DNA from: an uncultured Tenacibaculum sp.
Lineage (GTDB): Bacteria > Bacteroidota > Bacteroidia > Flavobacteriales > Flavobacteriaceae
Length of the DNA stretch: 64,000 nt
Assembly (NCBI RefSeq): GCF_947504135.1
Contig: NZ_CANNGG010000001.1
Span: 558,001 to 622,000 of the forward strand
Reading direction: 5' to 3'
The first letter of the stretch is position 1. Each line of letters begins with the position of its first letter. This document shows, piece by piece, positions 27,148 to 36,386 of the stretch. The notes under the pieces are model-generated. The model made no database searches, had not been told where the DNA came from, and was given only the letters and a program-made list of their open reading frames with translations. The position numbers and the translations under genes were made by a program.

Positions 27148-27288
27148 GTTTTTAATACTGTAAAAGCTAACTATTTCGGTTTTATTAATAACCTTTAGTT
27201 ATGCAGTTGTGTTAGTTGAATTTTTTATAACTGAGTCTCTTAGGTGTTAATATTTTAAATACCTTTAGCAGAAAAAGATACTTTTATT

Positions 27289-28731
27289 TTGATAACTACA
27301 CTACTTATAATTTTATATGTAGCTATTATTGCTACAGTTGCTGTTATTATTATTAATACTTCAACACCACCAAAAGCAATAGCTTATCTATTTTTGCTGA
27401 TTCTGTTTCCTGTAGGAGGTATTATTATTTATTTAATGGTTGGAATAAACCATAGAACGTATAAGTTATATAATAAAAAGTTAGAAGTAGACAAAAACAT
27501 TTTCTTCGACCTTAAAGAGAAGCTAAAAAAGTATAATGAAAAAATACTATCAACGTCTAAAAGCCATTTAGGACATTTTTATAATCTGACGAAGTTTATA
27601 CATAAAGAAAATATTTTAACTAGTAATAACAAAGTTAATTTACTAATAAACGGGGAACGCAAGTTTCCAGAAGTTATAAAAGTATTAAAAGCTGCAAAAA
27701 ATCATATACATATAGAATATTATATTTTTCAAAATGATACTATTGGTAAGCAAATAGGAGATGTTTTAAAAGAAAAGGCTAAAGAAGGAGTTAAAGTACG
27801 TTTCATTTATGATGATTTTGGAAGTAAAGATATTCGTAAATCGTTTGTGAAGTCTTTAATTGATAGTGGGGTGGAGGCGTACCCTTTTTATAAAATTAAA
27901 TGGTTATTGTTAGCTAATAGAATTAATTATAGAAATCATAGAAAAATAATTGTAGTTGATGGAAAAGTTGGTTTTGTAGGAGGTGTTAATGTTTCTGAAA
28001 GGTATATCAATCCTAATAAATTTAATTGTTATTGGAGAGATACACATATTAAAATAGAAGGACTCGCTGTTTTAAACTTACAACGAGTTTTTTTAGCGGA
28101 TTGGAATTTTTGTGCTAATCAAAATGTTATTATAGAGGAAGAGCTTTTTCCAGCGGGCGATCAAGTAAAAACAAATGAACATAAGCAATTAGTTCAAGTA
28201 ATTTCTAGTGGACCAGATTCTGATCATCCAGACATTATGTATGCTCTTATTCAAGCAATTTTATTGTCAAAAAAAGAAATCTTAATCACAACCCCTTATT
28301 TTGTCCCGAGAACTTCTTTTTTAGATGCTCTTAAAATAGCTAGTTTGAGTGGGGTTACAATAAAACTATTGGTACCAAGTATTTCAGATTCGAAATTAGT
28401 TAATGCAGTGTCAAATTCTTTCTATAAAGAAGTGTTAGAAATAGGAGTGGAGGTGTATAGATATAAAAAAGGATTTGTGCACGCGAAAACAATTGTATTT
28501 GATGAGTTAGTTTCTTCTGTAGGAACAGCAAATTTAGATGAACGTAGTTTTGATTTAAATTTTGAAATTAACGCATTAGTTTATGATAAAGATTTTGCAA
28601 GTCAGTTGAAAAATGCTTTTATGGAAGATTTAAAAAACAGTGAGAAAATAGACTTACATCAATGGAATAGTAGACCTGTTTTAATACGTTTTACAGAGAG
28701 ATTAGCTAGATTGTTAGCTCCTATTTTGTAG
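27289..28731 (+). CDS. cls: Cardiolipin synthase (PLD type)
   Basis: 480 residues. Two N-terminal membrane helices (the PLDc_N region, TLLIILYVAIIATVAVIII and AIAYLFLLILFPVGGIIIYL) precede two phospholipase-D catalytic repeats with HRKIIVVD (in NYRNHRKIIVVDGKVGFVGGVNV) and HAKTIVFD (in FVHAKTIVFDELVSSVGTANLDERSF). Both HxKxxxxD motifs are complete, so condensation of phosphatidylglycerol to cardiolipin is the expected reaction. The start is a TTG at 27289, preferred because the first membrane helix begins immediately after it and no ATG precedes it. Confidence 0.93.
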   Translation: MITTLLIILYVAIIATVAVIIINTSTPPKAIAYLFLLILFPVGGIIIYLMVGINHRTYKLYNKKLEVDKNIFFDLKEKLKKYNEKILSTSKSHLGHFYNLTKFIHKENILTSNNKVNLLINGERKFPEVIKVLKAAKNHIHIEYYIFQNDTIGKQIGDVLKEKAKEGVKVRFIYDDFGSKDIRKSFVKSLIDSGVEAYPFYKIKWLLLANRINYRNHRKIIVVDGKVGFVGGVNVSERYINPNKFNCYWRDTHIKIEGLAVLNLQRVFLADWNFCANQNVIIEEELFPAGDQVKTNEHKQLVQVISSGPDSDHPDIMYALIQAILLSKKEILITTPYFVPRTSFLDALKIASLSGVTIKLLVPSISDSKLVNAVSNSFYKEVLEIGVEVYRYKKGFVHAKTIVFDELVSSVGTANLDERSFDLNFEINALVYDKDFASQLKNAFMEDLKNSEKIDLHQWNSRPVLIRFTERLARLLAPIL

Positions 28732-28749
28732 TTAAGTTACAAAAGAGTA

Positions 28750-28785
28750 ACGATAAAACTCCTTAAGGAAAAGAAGTTTTATCGT
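28750..28785 (+). terminator. Stem-loop after cardiolipin synthase
   Basis: ACGATAAAACT and AGTTTTATCGT form a perfect 11-bp stem around 14 bases. The T tract after it is weak (CATTTATT), so termination efficiency is uncertain. The rest of the 298-base gap before the next gene holds only that gene's promoter as far as I can see. Confidence 0.55.
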
Positions 28786-28966
28786 CATTTATTCCTCAAA
28801 AAGAGTTTTTTGAGTTATTCTTTAATTATAAACATGGATCTACGATTCAGTTGATGTTCTTTTTCTCTACATTCAGTGGAGTTTGTGGACTTATTAATAA
28901 TAGTTGTTTTACAGACTGGCTTACTTTTTGAACGTTTGAGGGTAATTGATAATCCTTAAGGAGTAG

Positions 28967-28994
28967 TTGTGTGTTTTTTCGAGGATTAATTTTG
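28967..28994 (+). promoter_or_regulatory. Promoter of the META-domain lipoprotein gene
   Basis: TTG (28967-28969) and TAATTTTG (28987-28994) are spaced by 17 bases. The leader before the ATG at 29030 would be about 30 bases. Confidence 0.55.
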
Positions 28995-29029
28995 TAAAGA
29001 TTATAAATACCGTAAATAAAATAAGTAAG

Positions 29030-30070
29030 ATGATAAAAGTGGGTTTACTATTACCTATAATCGTTTCATTAGTATTGCAATCATGTGCTAGTTTAAAGAA
29101 TACAGGAAGTACAGAAGAAGTGTTTTGGGTAAGTGGAATAAAAACAGAATGCAGTGCTGGTGCTGGTAAAATGAACTGTTTAAATATTTATAAAGGAAAT
29201 AATATTACTAAAGCGACTTGGGAGTCTTTTTATGCACCCATTGAAGGATTTACTTTTGAAGAAGGAACCCTTCAAAAAATAAAAGTGAAAGTAGAGCGAT
29301 TAAATGCTAAAGATGTACCTGCAGATGCGTCTAGTTTAAAATATACATTTATCGAAAAAATAGAGAGTCAAGTAGATATCAGAACTCATTTAGTTGGAGA
29401 GTGGAATGTTACAAGTTTGTATGATAGAGAGTTTTATGAAACAGCAAATGCTCCAAGCTTAACGATTGACTTAAATAAAAATAGGATTTCAGGAAATGAT
29501 AGTTGCAATAATTATACAGGTCAAATAACAAATGTTACCTCGCAAAGTTTAAAAATTAAAGCTGTGGCAACTACTAGAAGGCTATGTTTTATAATGGATG
29601 TTGCCAATAGTTATAATAAAGCTTTAGGTGAAATAAATACTTATTTAATAAAAGGAAATAACTTGATTTTTTTTAATGAAGAAGGAAAAAAAATCGTGTC
29701 TTTCACAAAGTCAGTTAAAAATAAACCAGATGCATCGTTAAATGGAGATTGGGTTGCTGTTAGAATCGAAGGCGCTCCAATTAATAGAATGATAAAAGCT
29801 CCACGTTTAAATATTTCATTAGAAGAAATGAGACTTTCTGGAAACAATGGTTGTAATGACTATACAACACAGATTAAAGAAATTTCAGAAAGCAAAATTA
29901 AAATCGGTCATATTGCTGCTACACAAAAAATGTGTAGAGACATGCAAGTAGGAAGTGATTACCTTAAAATGTTACAGAGTTCAGTTAGTTTTAAAGTGAA
30001 AGATGATTCACTAAAACTTTATAATAAAGAAGGTGTAGAAACAATCTTGTTTTTGAAAGTAAATAAGTAA
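29030..30070 (+). CDS. Lipoprotein with two META (HslJ-like) domains
   Basis: About 347 residues with a lipoprotein signal peptide ending LVLQSCAS (lipobox cysteine near residue 18). A short unique domain is followed by two META/HslJ-like domains, each with the typical layout: LVGEWNVTSLYDRE and ISGNDSCNNYTGQI in the first, LNGDWVAVRIEG and LSGNNGCNDYTTQI in the second. This family is linked in other bacteria to outer-membrane stress and to novobiocin or heat tolerance, but its role here is not known. The ATG at 29030 is used because the earlier TTG-like start coincides with the promoter's -33 box. It precedes, but is not clearly in, the efflux operon. Confidence 0.82.
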   Translation: MIKVGLLLPIIVSLVLQSCASLKNTGSTEEVFWVSGIKTECSAGAGKMNCLNIYKGNNITKATWESFYAPIEGFTFEEGTLQKIKVKVERLNAKDVPADASSLKYTFIEKIESQVDIRTHLVGEWNVTSLYDREFYETANAPSLTIDLNKNRISGNDSCNNYTGQITNVTSQSLKIKAVATTRRLCFIMDVANSYNKALGEINTYLIKGNNLIFFNEEGKKIVSFTKSVKNKPDASLNGDWVAVRIEGAPINRMIKAPRLNISLEEMRLSGNNGCNDYTTQIKEISESKIKIGHIAATQKMCRDMQVGSDYLKMLQSSVSFKVKDDSLKLYNKEGVETILFLKVNK

Positions 30071-30131
30071 GGCGCTGAAAATTAATACATATCATTTTTG
30101 TTAAAAAAGGAATTAACAATTTTTTAACTTC

Positions 30132-30159
30132 GTTTAGTTCGGTTTGTTCCGAACTAAAC
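30132..30159. promoter_or_regulatory. 28-bp perfect inverted repeat next to the efflux-operon promoter
   Basis: Arms GTTTAGTTCGG and CCGAACTAAAC, 11 bp each and perfectly complementary, surround TTTGTT. The repeat ends one base before the -7 box at 30161. It is likely the operator of the GbsR/MarR-type gene that follows. It could also act as a terminator for the upstream META gene, since TTATTTTT follows it. Confidence 0.6.
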
Positions 30160-30160
30160 T

Positions 30161-30168
30161 TATTTTTG
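30161..30168 (+). promoter_or_regulatory. -7 promoter element of the efflux operon
   Basis: TATTTTTG fits TAnnTTTG, 15 bases before the regulator ATG at 30184. A TTTG in the centre of the palindrome (30143-30146) lies 14 bases upstream, shorter than usual. Confidence 0.6.
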
Positions 30169-30183
30169 CAGAGTAAATTTTTA

Positions 30184-30678
30184 ATGAAGATGAACCAAGT
30201 AGAAAAGAAAAAATGTGAATTAGTTGAAAAGCTAGGGATCTTTTTAGAGCAAAAAGAACAAATGGCCCCTGTGGCAGCAAGAATTTTTTCGCATATCATT
30301 TTAACAGGAAAACAAGGAACAACTTTTGAAGATTTAGTGTTGGGTCTTTGCGCGAGTAAAAGTACCATTTCAACACACCTTAATCACTTACAAGATTTAA
30401 AGAAGATAACTTATTTTACTAAAACAGGAGATAGAAAAAAGTATTTTATTTTAAATAAAGATACTATGCTTCAAGGAATTAGTAAATTAGTTGAAGAATG
30501 GAAAGGAGAGAAGCAACTACACATAGAAATAAAGGCTTATAAAGAAGAAGCCAATGAAACTTTAGAAGAAGAAATCCAATTTGAACTTGGTTTTCACGAT
30601 AATTTCATAGAGTTTTTAGATGGAGCAATTTCATCTATTACCAAATTAAAAGAAACAATTGTAAACCACAAACACTAA
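30184..30678 (+). CDS. GbsR/MarR-type transcriptional regulator of the efflux operon
   Basis: 164 residues with a winged helix (PVAARIFSHIILTGKQGTTF, then GLCASKSTISTHLNHLQDLK) followed by a wing (ITYFTKTGDRKKYFI) and a long amphipathic helical region for dimerisation. It looks like the GbsR/MarR regulators commonly found directly before RND efflux genes in Flavobacteriia. The start is the ATG at 30184 (30190 is possible); a TTG start at 30166 would overlap the -7 box. An 11-bp-armed palindrome at 30132-30159 is its likely site. Eleven bases separate it from the adaptor gene. Confidence 0.85.
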   Translation: MKMNQVEKKKCELVEKLGIFLEQKEQMAPVAARIFSHIILTGKQGTTFEDLVLGLCASKSTISTHLNHLQDLKKITYFTKTGDRKKYFILNKDTMLQGISKLVEEWKGEKQLHIEIKAYKEEANETLEEEIQFELGFHDNFIEFLDGAISSITKLKETIVNHKH

Positions 30679-30688
30679 TTATAAAAAA

Positions 30689-31816
30689 ATGAGAAAAACA
30701 AGAATATACGGTATTACCATGCTTGGTATTGTTGCACTGTCTTTTACTAGTTGTAAAAAAGAGCAACAACAAGCTCCTAACCAACAAAGGGCGTTACCTT
30801 TAGCTATAATAGCTGTTCCTCAAAAAAATGTTACAGCATACACAAGTTATCCAACAACTATTGAAGGTACTGTTAATAGTGAAGTACGAGCAAAAGTTTC
30901 TGGTTATATCCAAAAAGTGTTGGTAGATGAAGGTCAAAAAGTAAGAAAAGGTCAAGCTTTATTCAAACTAGAAACGCAATCGTTAAGTCAAGATGCAGGA
31001 GCAGCAAAAGCAAATGTTAACGCAGCTCAGGTTGAGGTAGAAAAACTAAAGCCTTTGGTAGAAAAAAACATTATAAGTCCAGTTCAGTTAGAAACAGCAA
31101 AAGCAAAATTAGCGCAAGCTAAAAGTGCGTATAATAGTGTTGTGGCAAATATTGGTTATGCTACAGTAAGAAGTTCTGTAGATGGTTATGTAGGAGCAAT
31201 TCCTTACAGAGAAGGTTCACTTGTAAGTGCTACAAATGCAAAGCCGTTAACTACCGTGGCGAGCATTAAAAAAGTGTTTGCTTACTTTTCTATGAATGAA
31301 ACAGAATACTTAAATTTTCTTCAGCAAACAGAAGGTAAAACACTTCAAGAGAAAATTAAGAATTTTCCTAAGGTTGAGTTGGTTTTAGCGAACGGACAAG
31401 CCTATGAAGAAAAAGGAACGATTGAAACTGTTACAGGTCAAATTGATGCGAAAACAGGTACTGTAAGCTTTAGAGCAGTTTTTGATAACCCTAACCGATT
31501 ATTAACTAACGGAAATAGTGGTACAATTAAAATTCCTAAGTTATATGAAAAAGCTTTAGTAGTTCCGCAATCAGCTACTTATGAGCAACAAGGACAAACG
31601 TATGTGTATAGCATTGGAGAAAACAACACAGCAAACTCGACTTTAATTACTGTTAAAGATAAAAACGACATGCTATATGTTGTTGGGTCAGGTATAAAAA
31701 AGGATGATTTAATTGTAGTTAAAGGTATTGGTAAGTTAAGAAACGGAATGCCTGTTGAACCACAAAAGGTAGCTTTCGATAGTATTGTAAAGCCTATTAA
31801 ACCCCTATTTCAATAA
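30689..31816 (+). CDS. RND efflux periplasmic adaptor (MFP) lipoprotein
   Basis: 375 residues with signal peptide and lipobox (LSFTSC, Cys22), anchoring it to the inner membrane. Order of domains: lipoyl half (GTVNSEVRAKVSGYIQKVLVDEG, in one run with QKVRKGQALF), alpha-hairpin (VNAAQVEVEKLKPLVEK, QLETAKAKLAQAKSAYN), second lipoyl half (IGYATVRSSVDGYVGAIPYREGSLV), then beta-barrel and membrane-proximal domain (GKLRNGMPVEP). It links the RND pump to the outer-membrane factor encoded next. It is second in the operon. Confidence 0.94.
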   Translation: MRKTRIYGITMLGIVALSFTSCKKEQQQAPNQQRALPLAIIAVPQKNVTAYTSYPTTIEGTVNSEVRAKVSGYIQKVLVDEGQKVRKGQALFKLETQSLSQDAGAAKANVNAAQVEVEKLKPLVEKNIISPVQLETAKAKLAQAKSAYNSVVANIGYATVRSSVDGYVGAIPYREGSLVSATNAKPLTTVASIKKVFAYFSMNETEYLNFLQQTEGKTLQEKIKNFPKVELVLANGQAYEEKGTIETVTGQIDAKTGTVSFRAVFDNPNRLLTNGNSGTIKIPKLYEKALVVPQSATYEQQGQTYVYSIGENNTANSTLITVKDKNDMLYVVGSGIKKDDLIVVKGIGKLRNGMPVEPQKVAFDSIVKPIKPLFQ

Positions 31817-31836
31817 TATTTTAGATCAGTAAAATT

Positions 31837-34800
31837 ATGTTAAAAACATTTATAGAGAGACCGGTACTATCTACCGTTATTTCAATTATCATAGTTATTC
31901 TGGGTGTTTTAGGGTACACAACTTTACCTGTTGAACAATATCCAGATATTGCACCTCCGACCATTCAAGTAAACGCAGTTTATCCTGGTGCGAGTGCTGA
32001 AACCATTTTAGAAAGTGTTATCATTCCCATAGAAGAACAAATTAATGGAGTAGAAGGAATGACTTATATGACTTCTTCTGCATCCAATAATGGTACAGCA
32101 AACATTACTGTATATTTTGATCAAAAAACAGATCCGGATATTGCGGCGGTTAACGTACAAAACCGTGTTGCTAGAGCCAACCCTTTATTACCACAAGAGG
32201 TAATTCAAACAGGGGTAACAACGCAAAAGCAACAAACATCGGCATTAATGTTCTTGTCAGTATATTCTGAAAACGAAAATTATAACGCAACTTTTGTTCA
32301 AAACTATTTAAAAATTAACGTTATACCAGCACTTCAAAGGGTAAATGGGGTAGGTAATGTAAACGTATTCTCTAATCAAGATTACGCAATGCGTATATGG
32401 TTAAAACCAGAGAAGTTAGCGGCGTATAATTTAGTTCCAACAGAAGTAACAGCAGCTTTAAGAGAGCAAAGTTTAGAGGCTTCTGCAGGCTCATTAGGGC
32501 AAAACGACGGACAAGCATTTTCGTATAACATTAAGTATAGCGGACGTTTTAAAACGGAAGATCAGTACGAGAATATCATTATAAAAGCATTAGATAATGG
32601 AGAGTATTTACGATTAAAAGATGTTGCTAAGATTGAGTTAGATTCTCAAGGATATGATTCGTATGGTTTTACTGAAGGATATCCTAGTGTTAACATGGGA
32701 GTTTATCAAACTGCAGGATCTAACGCACAAGAAATTATTGAGAATATTAAATCAGAGTTAAGTCGTTTGTCTCAAGATTTTCCAGAGGGAATCAAATACG
32801 AGATTAACTATGATACGAATAACTTCTTAACAGCTTCGATGAACAAGGTAAGAAATACGTTGATAGAAGCTTTCTTATTAGTATTCTTAGTAGTATTTAT
32901 TTTCTTACAAGATTTTCGTTCAACGTTAATTCCAGCAATAGCAGTACCAGTAGCAATTGTAGGTACGTTCTTTTTCTTAAACTTATTCGGGTATTCGATT
33001 AACCTCTTAACATTATTCGCATTAGTATTAGCAATTGGTATTGTGGTAGATGATGCAATTGTAGTTGTTGAAGCGGTGCATGCTAAGATAGATGAAGGAG
33101 CTACAGATGCAAAAGCAGCAACATTAGACGCAATGCACGAAATTTCTGGAGCAATCATTTCGATTACCTTAGTAATGGCGGCGGTATTTATTCCTGTAAC
33201 GTTTATTCAAGGTCCAACAGGGGTATTCTACGAGCAGTTTGGTATTACACTTATTGTGGCGATTTTAATTTCGGCAGTAAACGCATTAACATTAAGTCCA
33301 GCACTTTGTGCTTTATTCTTAAAAGGACACGATGATCATGAAGATGAAAACAAAAGTTTTTTACAAAAGTTTTATGATAGATTCAACGCAGGATTCAATG
33401 CTACTACCGAACGTTACGGAAAATCATTAGCCTTTTTATATAAAAATAAATGGATAACAGGATTAATGTTAGTTCTTTCAGGAGTAGGAATTTGGTGGGC
33501 AGCTAATACAACCCCAACAGGATTTGTTCCTAGTGAAGACCGTGGTATTATTTTTATGAACGTAGAGTTACCAGCAGGTTCTTCTATGGATAGAACAAAC
33601 GTGGTTACACAAGAGTTATATAAGAAAGCAAAACAAATTCCTGGTGTTAGAGGAGTAACTGTAATTAATGGTAGAAGTTTAATTAGTGGAGCAGGAACCA
33701 ACTACGGTTTAGGATTTGTGAAGTTAGAAGATTGGGATAAACGTGAGGCAGACGATCAATCAGCAAATGCTATTATTGGTAAATTGTTTGGTGTCGCAGC
33801 TACAATTCCTGATGCCAATATCATTTTCTTCGCGCCACCAAGTATTCCAGGATTTGGTCTTTCAGGAGGTTTTGAAGTAAACTTGTTAGATAAATCAGGA
33901 GGAAGCTTTGAAGATTTAGATAAAACAACGCAACAGTTTATTGGTAACTTGATGAAGCATCCAGAAATTCAGTACGGTCAATCATCATTCAATACTAAAT
34001 ATCCTCAATACGAATTAGATATTGATGTGCCGTTGGCTAAAAAATACGGAGTTTCGATAAGTAGTATTTTCTCAACCTTACAAGGATATATTGGAGGAGT
34101 TTATGCAGCAGATTTTGCAAGGTTTGGTAAACAATACCGTGTATATGTTCAGGCATTGCCAGAAGATCGTAGCGATGCAAATTCATTAAATGAATTATAT
34201 ATAAAAACAGGCAGCGGAGAAATGGCTCCAATTACACAGTTTGTGAACTTAAAAAGAGTGTACGGTCCACAATCAGTTACACGTTTTAACTTATATAATT
34301 CAACAAAAATTAACGGAGCAGCAAACCCAGGATATAGTACAGGTGATGCGATTGCTGTTGTAAATGAAGAAATTAAAAACTTACCAAGTAATTATGAGGT
34401 TGCTTACTCTGGTTTATCTCGTGAAGAGGTGAGTGCAGGTAACCAAACAGTCGTAATTTTCTTATTAGTTATCGTTTTCGTTTACTTTTTATTAGCGGCG
34501 CAATACGAAAGTTACATTTTACCATTAGCAGTAATTTTCTCGTTACCTTTAGGTGTATTCGGAGCATTTTTCTCAACAAAAGTAATGGGCTTAGAAAACA
34601 ACATCTATTTCCAAATTGCACTGATCATGCTGGTAGGACTCTTGGCAAAAAATGCAATTCTGATTGTAGAATTCGCAGTACAGCGAAGAAGACATGGAGA
34701 AAGTATAGTAGATGCAGCTATACATGGAGCAAAAGCACGTTTACGTCCGATTTTAATGACCTCATTTGCGTTTATCTTAGGGTTAATGCCGTTAGTATTA

Positions 34801-34959
34801 GCAAAAGGAGTAGGAGCAGAAGGAAACAACTCAATCGGAACGGGTGCAGCAGGAGGAATGTTAATTGGAACAATTTTAGGAGTATTTGTAATTCCTATTT
34901 TATTCATCCTTTTCCAATGGTTGCAAGAAAAAGTATCAAGTAAACCAGCTGTTAATTAA
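31837..34959 (+). CDS. RND multidrug efflux pump, HAE1 family
   Basis: 1040 residues, the length of AcrB/MexB-type pumps. The N-terminal LKTFIERPVLSTVISIIIVI, the proton-relay aspartates in LVLAIGIVVDDAIVVVEAV, the SLPLGVFGAFF loop and the C-terminal RPILMTSFAFILGLMPL block are present, with twelve expected membrane helices and two large periplasmic loops. It takes drugs or other amphiphiles from the periplasm and inner membrane and passes them to the adaptor/outer-membrane channel encoded in the same operon. The substrate range is unknown. Confidence 0.96.
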   Translation: MLKTFIERPVLSTVISIIIVILGVLGYTTLPVEQYPDIAPPTIQVNAVYPGASAETILESVIIPIEEQINGVEGMTYMTSSASNNGTANITVYFDQKTDPDIAAVNVQNRVARANPLLPQEVIQTGVTTQKQQTSALMFLSVYSENENYNATFVQNYLKINVIPALQRVNGVGNVNVFSNQDYAMRIWLKPEKLAAYNLVPTEVTAALREQSLEASAGSLGQNDGQAFSYNIKYSGRFKTEDQYENIIIKALDNGEYLRLKDVAKIELDSQGYDSYGFTEGYPSVNMGVYQTAGSNAQEIIENIKSELSRLSQDFPEGIKYEINYDTNNFLTASMNKVRNTLIEAFLLVFLVVFIFLQDFRSTLIPAIAVPVAIVGTFFFLNLFGYSINLLTLFALVLAIGIVVDDAIVVVEAVHAKIDEGATDAKAATLDAMHEISGAIISITLVMAAVFIPVTFIQGPTGVFYEQFGITLIVAILISAVNALTLSPALCALFLKGHDDHEDENKSFLQKFYDRFNAGFNATTERYGKSLAFLYKNKWITGLMLVLSGVGIWWAANTTPTGFVPSEDRGIIFMNVELPAGSSMDRTNVVTQELYKKAKQIPGVRGVTVINGRSLISGAGTNYGLGFVKLEDWDKREADDQSANAIIGKLFGVAATIPDANIIFFAPPSIPGFGLSGGFEVNLLDKSGGSFEDLDKTTQQFIGNLMKHPEIQYGQSSFNTKYPQYELDIDVPLAKKYGVSISSIFSTLQGYIGGVYAADFARFGKQYRVYVQALPEDRSDANSLNELYIKTGSGEMAPITQFVNLKRVYGPQSVTRFNLYNSTKINGAANPGYSTGDAIAVVNEEIKNLPSNYEVAYSGLSREEVSAGNQTVVIFLLVIVFVYFLLAAQYESYILPLAVIFSLPLGVFGAFFSTKVMGLENNIYFQIALIMLVGLLAKNAILIVEFAVQRRRHGESIVDAAIHGAKARLRPILMTSFAFILGLMPLVLAKGVGAEGNNSIGTGAAGGMLIGTILGVFVIPILFILFQWLQEKVSSKPAVN

Positions 34960-34976
34960 ACTAAAGAAGATTAATT

Positions 34977-36374
34977 ATGAAGTTTATAAATAAAACCTTG
35001 GTTGTAGTCGTAATGGCTACAACCTTACAAAGTTGTTTTGTTGCAAAAGACTACGCACGTCCAGAGTTAAAAGAAACAGAACACTTGTATCGTACCGATA
35101 ATTTACCACAAGATAGTCTTTCAATGGCAGATGTGTCTTGGAGAGATATGTTTGTAGATGCTCATTTAAAGCAATACATTGATGAAGGTTTACAAAACAA
35201 CCTTGATATTCGTGTAGCCATACAACAAATGGCTGCTGCAGAAGCTTATATGAAGCAAGGTAAAGCAGGGTATTTACCAAGTATAGGAGTTGGAGCAAAA
35301 GCAACACATCAAGAGTTAGCTAAAAATAGCCAGTTCGGATCTTTTTTCAACGGTAGTATTGATCAATACGAAATTACAGGAAACCTTTCTTGGGAAGCTG
35401 ATATCTGGGGAAAAATACGCAGTAACAAAAGAGCAGGAAAAGCTGGTTATTTACAAAGTGTAGCAGCTCATCAAGCAGTTAAAACCAAGTTGGTTTCAGC
35501 TATAGCATCAACCTATTATCAGTTAGTAGCATTAGATGCGCAGTTAGAAATTACTGAACAAACTATTGAAACTAGAGAGAGTAGTGTAAGTACCATTAAA
35601 GAACTGAAAAATGCTGGACAAGTAACACAGGTTGCTGTAGATCAGAATATAGCTCAGTATAATAAAGCAAAAACTTTAAAAGTTGATTTAGAAGCTGCTA
35701 TCTTCAAAGCAGAAAACACGTTAAATTTATTGTTAGGTAGAACCTCTGTAGTTATTGAAAGAAGTAAGTTAGATCAGCAAGAGCTTAATGCGGCTATTAA
35801 CCTTGGAGTACCGGCTACATTATTAAGCAACCGACCAGATGTGATGGCTGCCGAATATGGCTTAATCAATGCTTTTGAAATGACGAATGTGGCAAAAAGT
35901 AACTTTTATCCATCGTTAACCGTAACTGCAAATGGTGGTTTCCAAAGTTTAGAGTTAGATGAGTTGATAAGTGCAAATTCGTTGTTTGCTAATATTGTAG
36001 GCGGATTAACTCAGCCAATTTTCAATCAAAGAAAAATTAGAACGCAACACGAAGTAGCAAAAGCACAACAAGAACAAGCATTGTTAAACTTTAAGAAAAC
36101 ATTGTTAACAGCAGGTAACGAGGTTTCTAATGCACTTTTCGATTATAACGCAGAAACAGAAAAGTTCGAGTATAGAAAAAATGAAGTTGAAGCATTGCGT
36201 AGAGCAGAAGTAAATTCTGAAGAATTATTGAAAAATGGATATGCGAACTATTTAGATCTATTAACAGCAAGAGAAAGTGCATTGAATGCTGAGTTAAATG
36301 TTATTAATAACAAATTAAATCAGTTATTAAGCGTTGTAAATTTATATGAAGCGTTAGGAGGCGGTTGGAAATAA
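34977..36374 (+). CDS. Outer-membrane efflux lipoprotein (TolC/OprM type)
   Basis: 465 residues, with a lipoprotein signal (TTLQSC, Cys20), as in OprM/NodT-type channels. Two structural repeats of coiled helices and beta strands are visible (VSWRDMFVDAHLKQYIDEGL, NNLDIRVAIQQMAAAEAYMK and later TLLSNRPDVMAAEYGLINAF, PIFNQRKIRTQHEVAKAQQE). The NRPDV segment is a family hallmark. It trimerises to form the exit duct for the RND pump. Sixteen bases separate it from the pump and twelve from the TetR gene. Confidence 0.95.
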   Translation: MKFINKTLVVVVMATTLQSCFVAKDYARPELKETEHLYRTDNLPQDSLSMADVSWRDMFVDAHLKQYIDEGLQNNLDIRVAIQQMAAAEAYMKQGKAGYLPSIGVGAKATHQELAKNSQFGSFFNGSIDQYEITGNLSWEADIWGKIRSNKRAGKAGYLQSVAAHQAVKTKLVSAIASTYYQLVALDAQLEITEQTIETRESSVSTIKELKNAGQVTQVAVDQNIAQYNKAKTLKVDLEAAIFKAENTLNLLLGRTSVVIERSKLDQQELNAAINLGVPATLLSNRPDVMAAEYGLINAFEMTNVAKSNFYPSLTVTANGGFQSLELDELISANSLFANIVGGLTQPIFNQRKIRTQHEVAKAQQEQALLNFKKTLLTAGNEVSNALFDYNAETEKFEYRKNEVEALRRAEVNSEELLKNGYANYLDLLTARESALNAELNVINNKLNQLLSVVNLYEALGGGWK

Positions 36375-36386
36375 GATCGTTTTATT

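Noticed and set aside
28786..28966. Possible small ORFs in the gap after cardiolipin synthase
   Set aside because: The only ATG frames there stop within a few codons.
32808..34907. Several minus-strand ORFs opposite the RND pump gene
   Set aside because: Composition (Ala/Thr/Ile-rich) reflects the antisense of hydrophobic codons; the plus-strand pump is intact over its full length.
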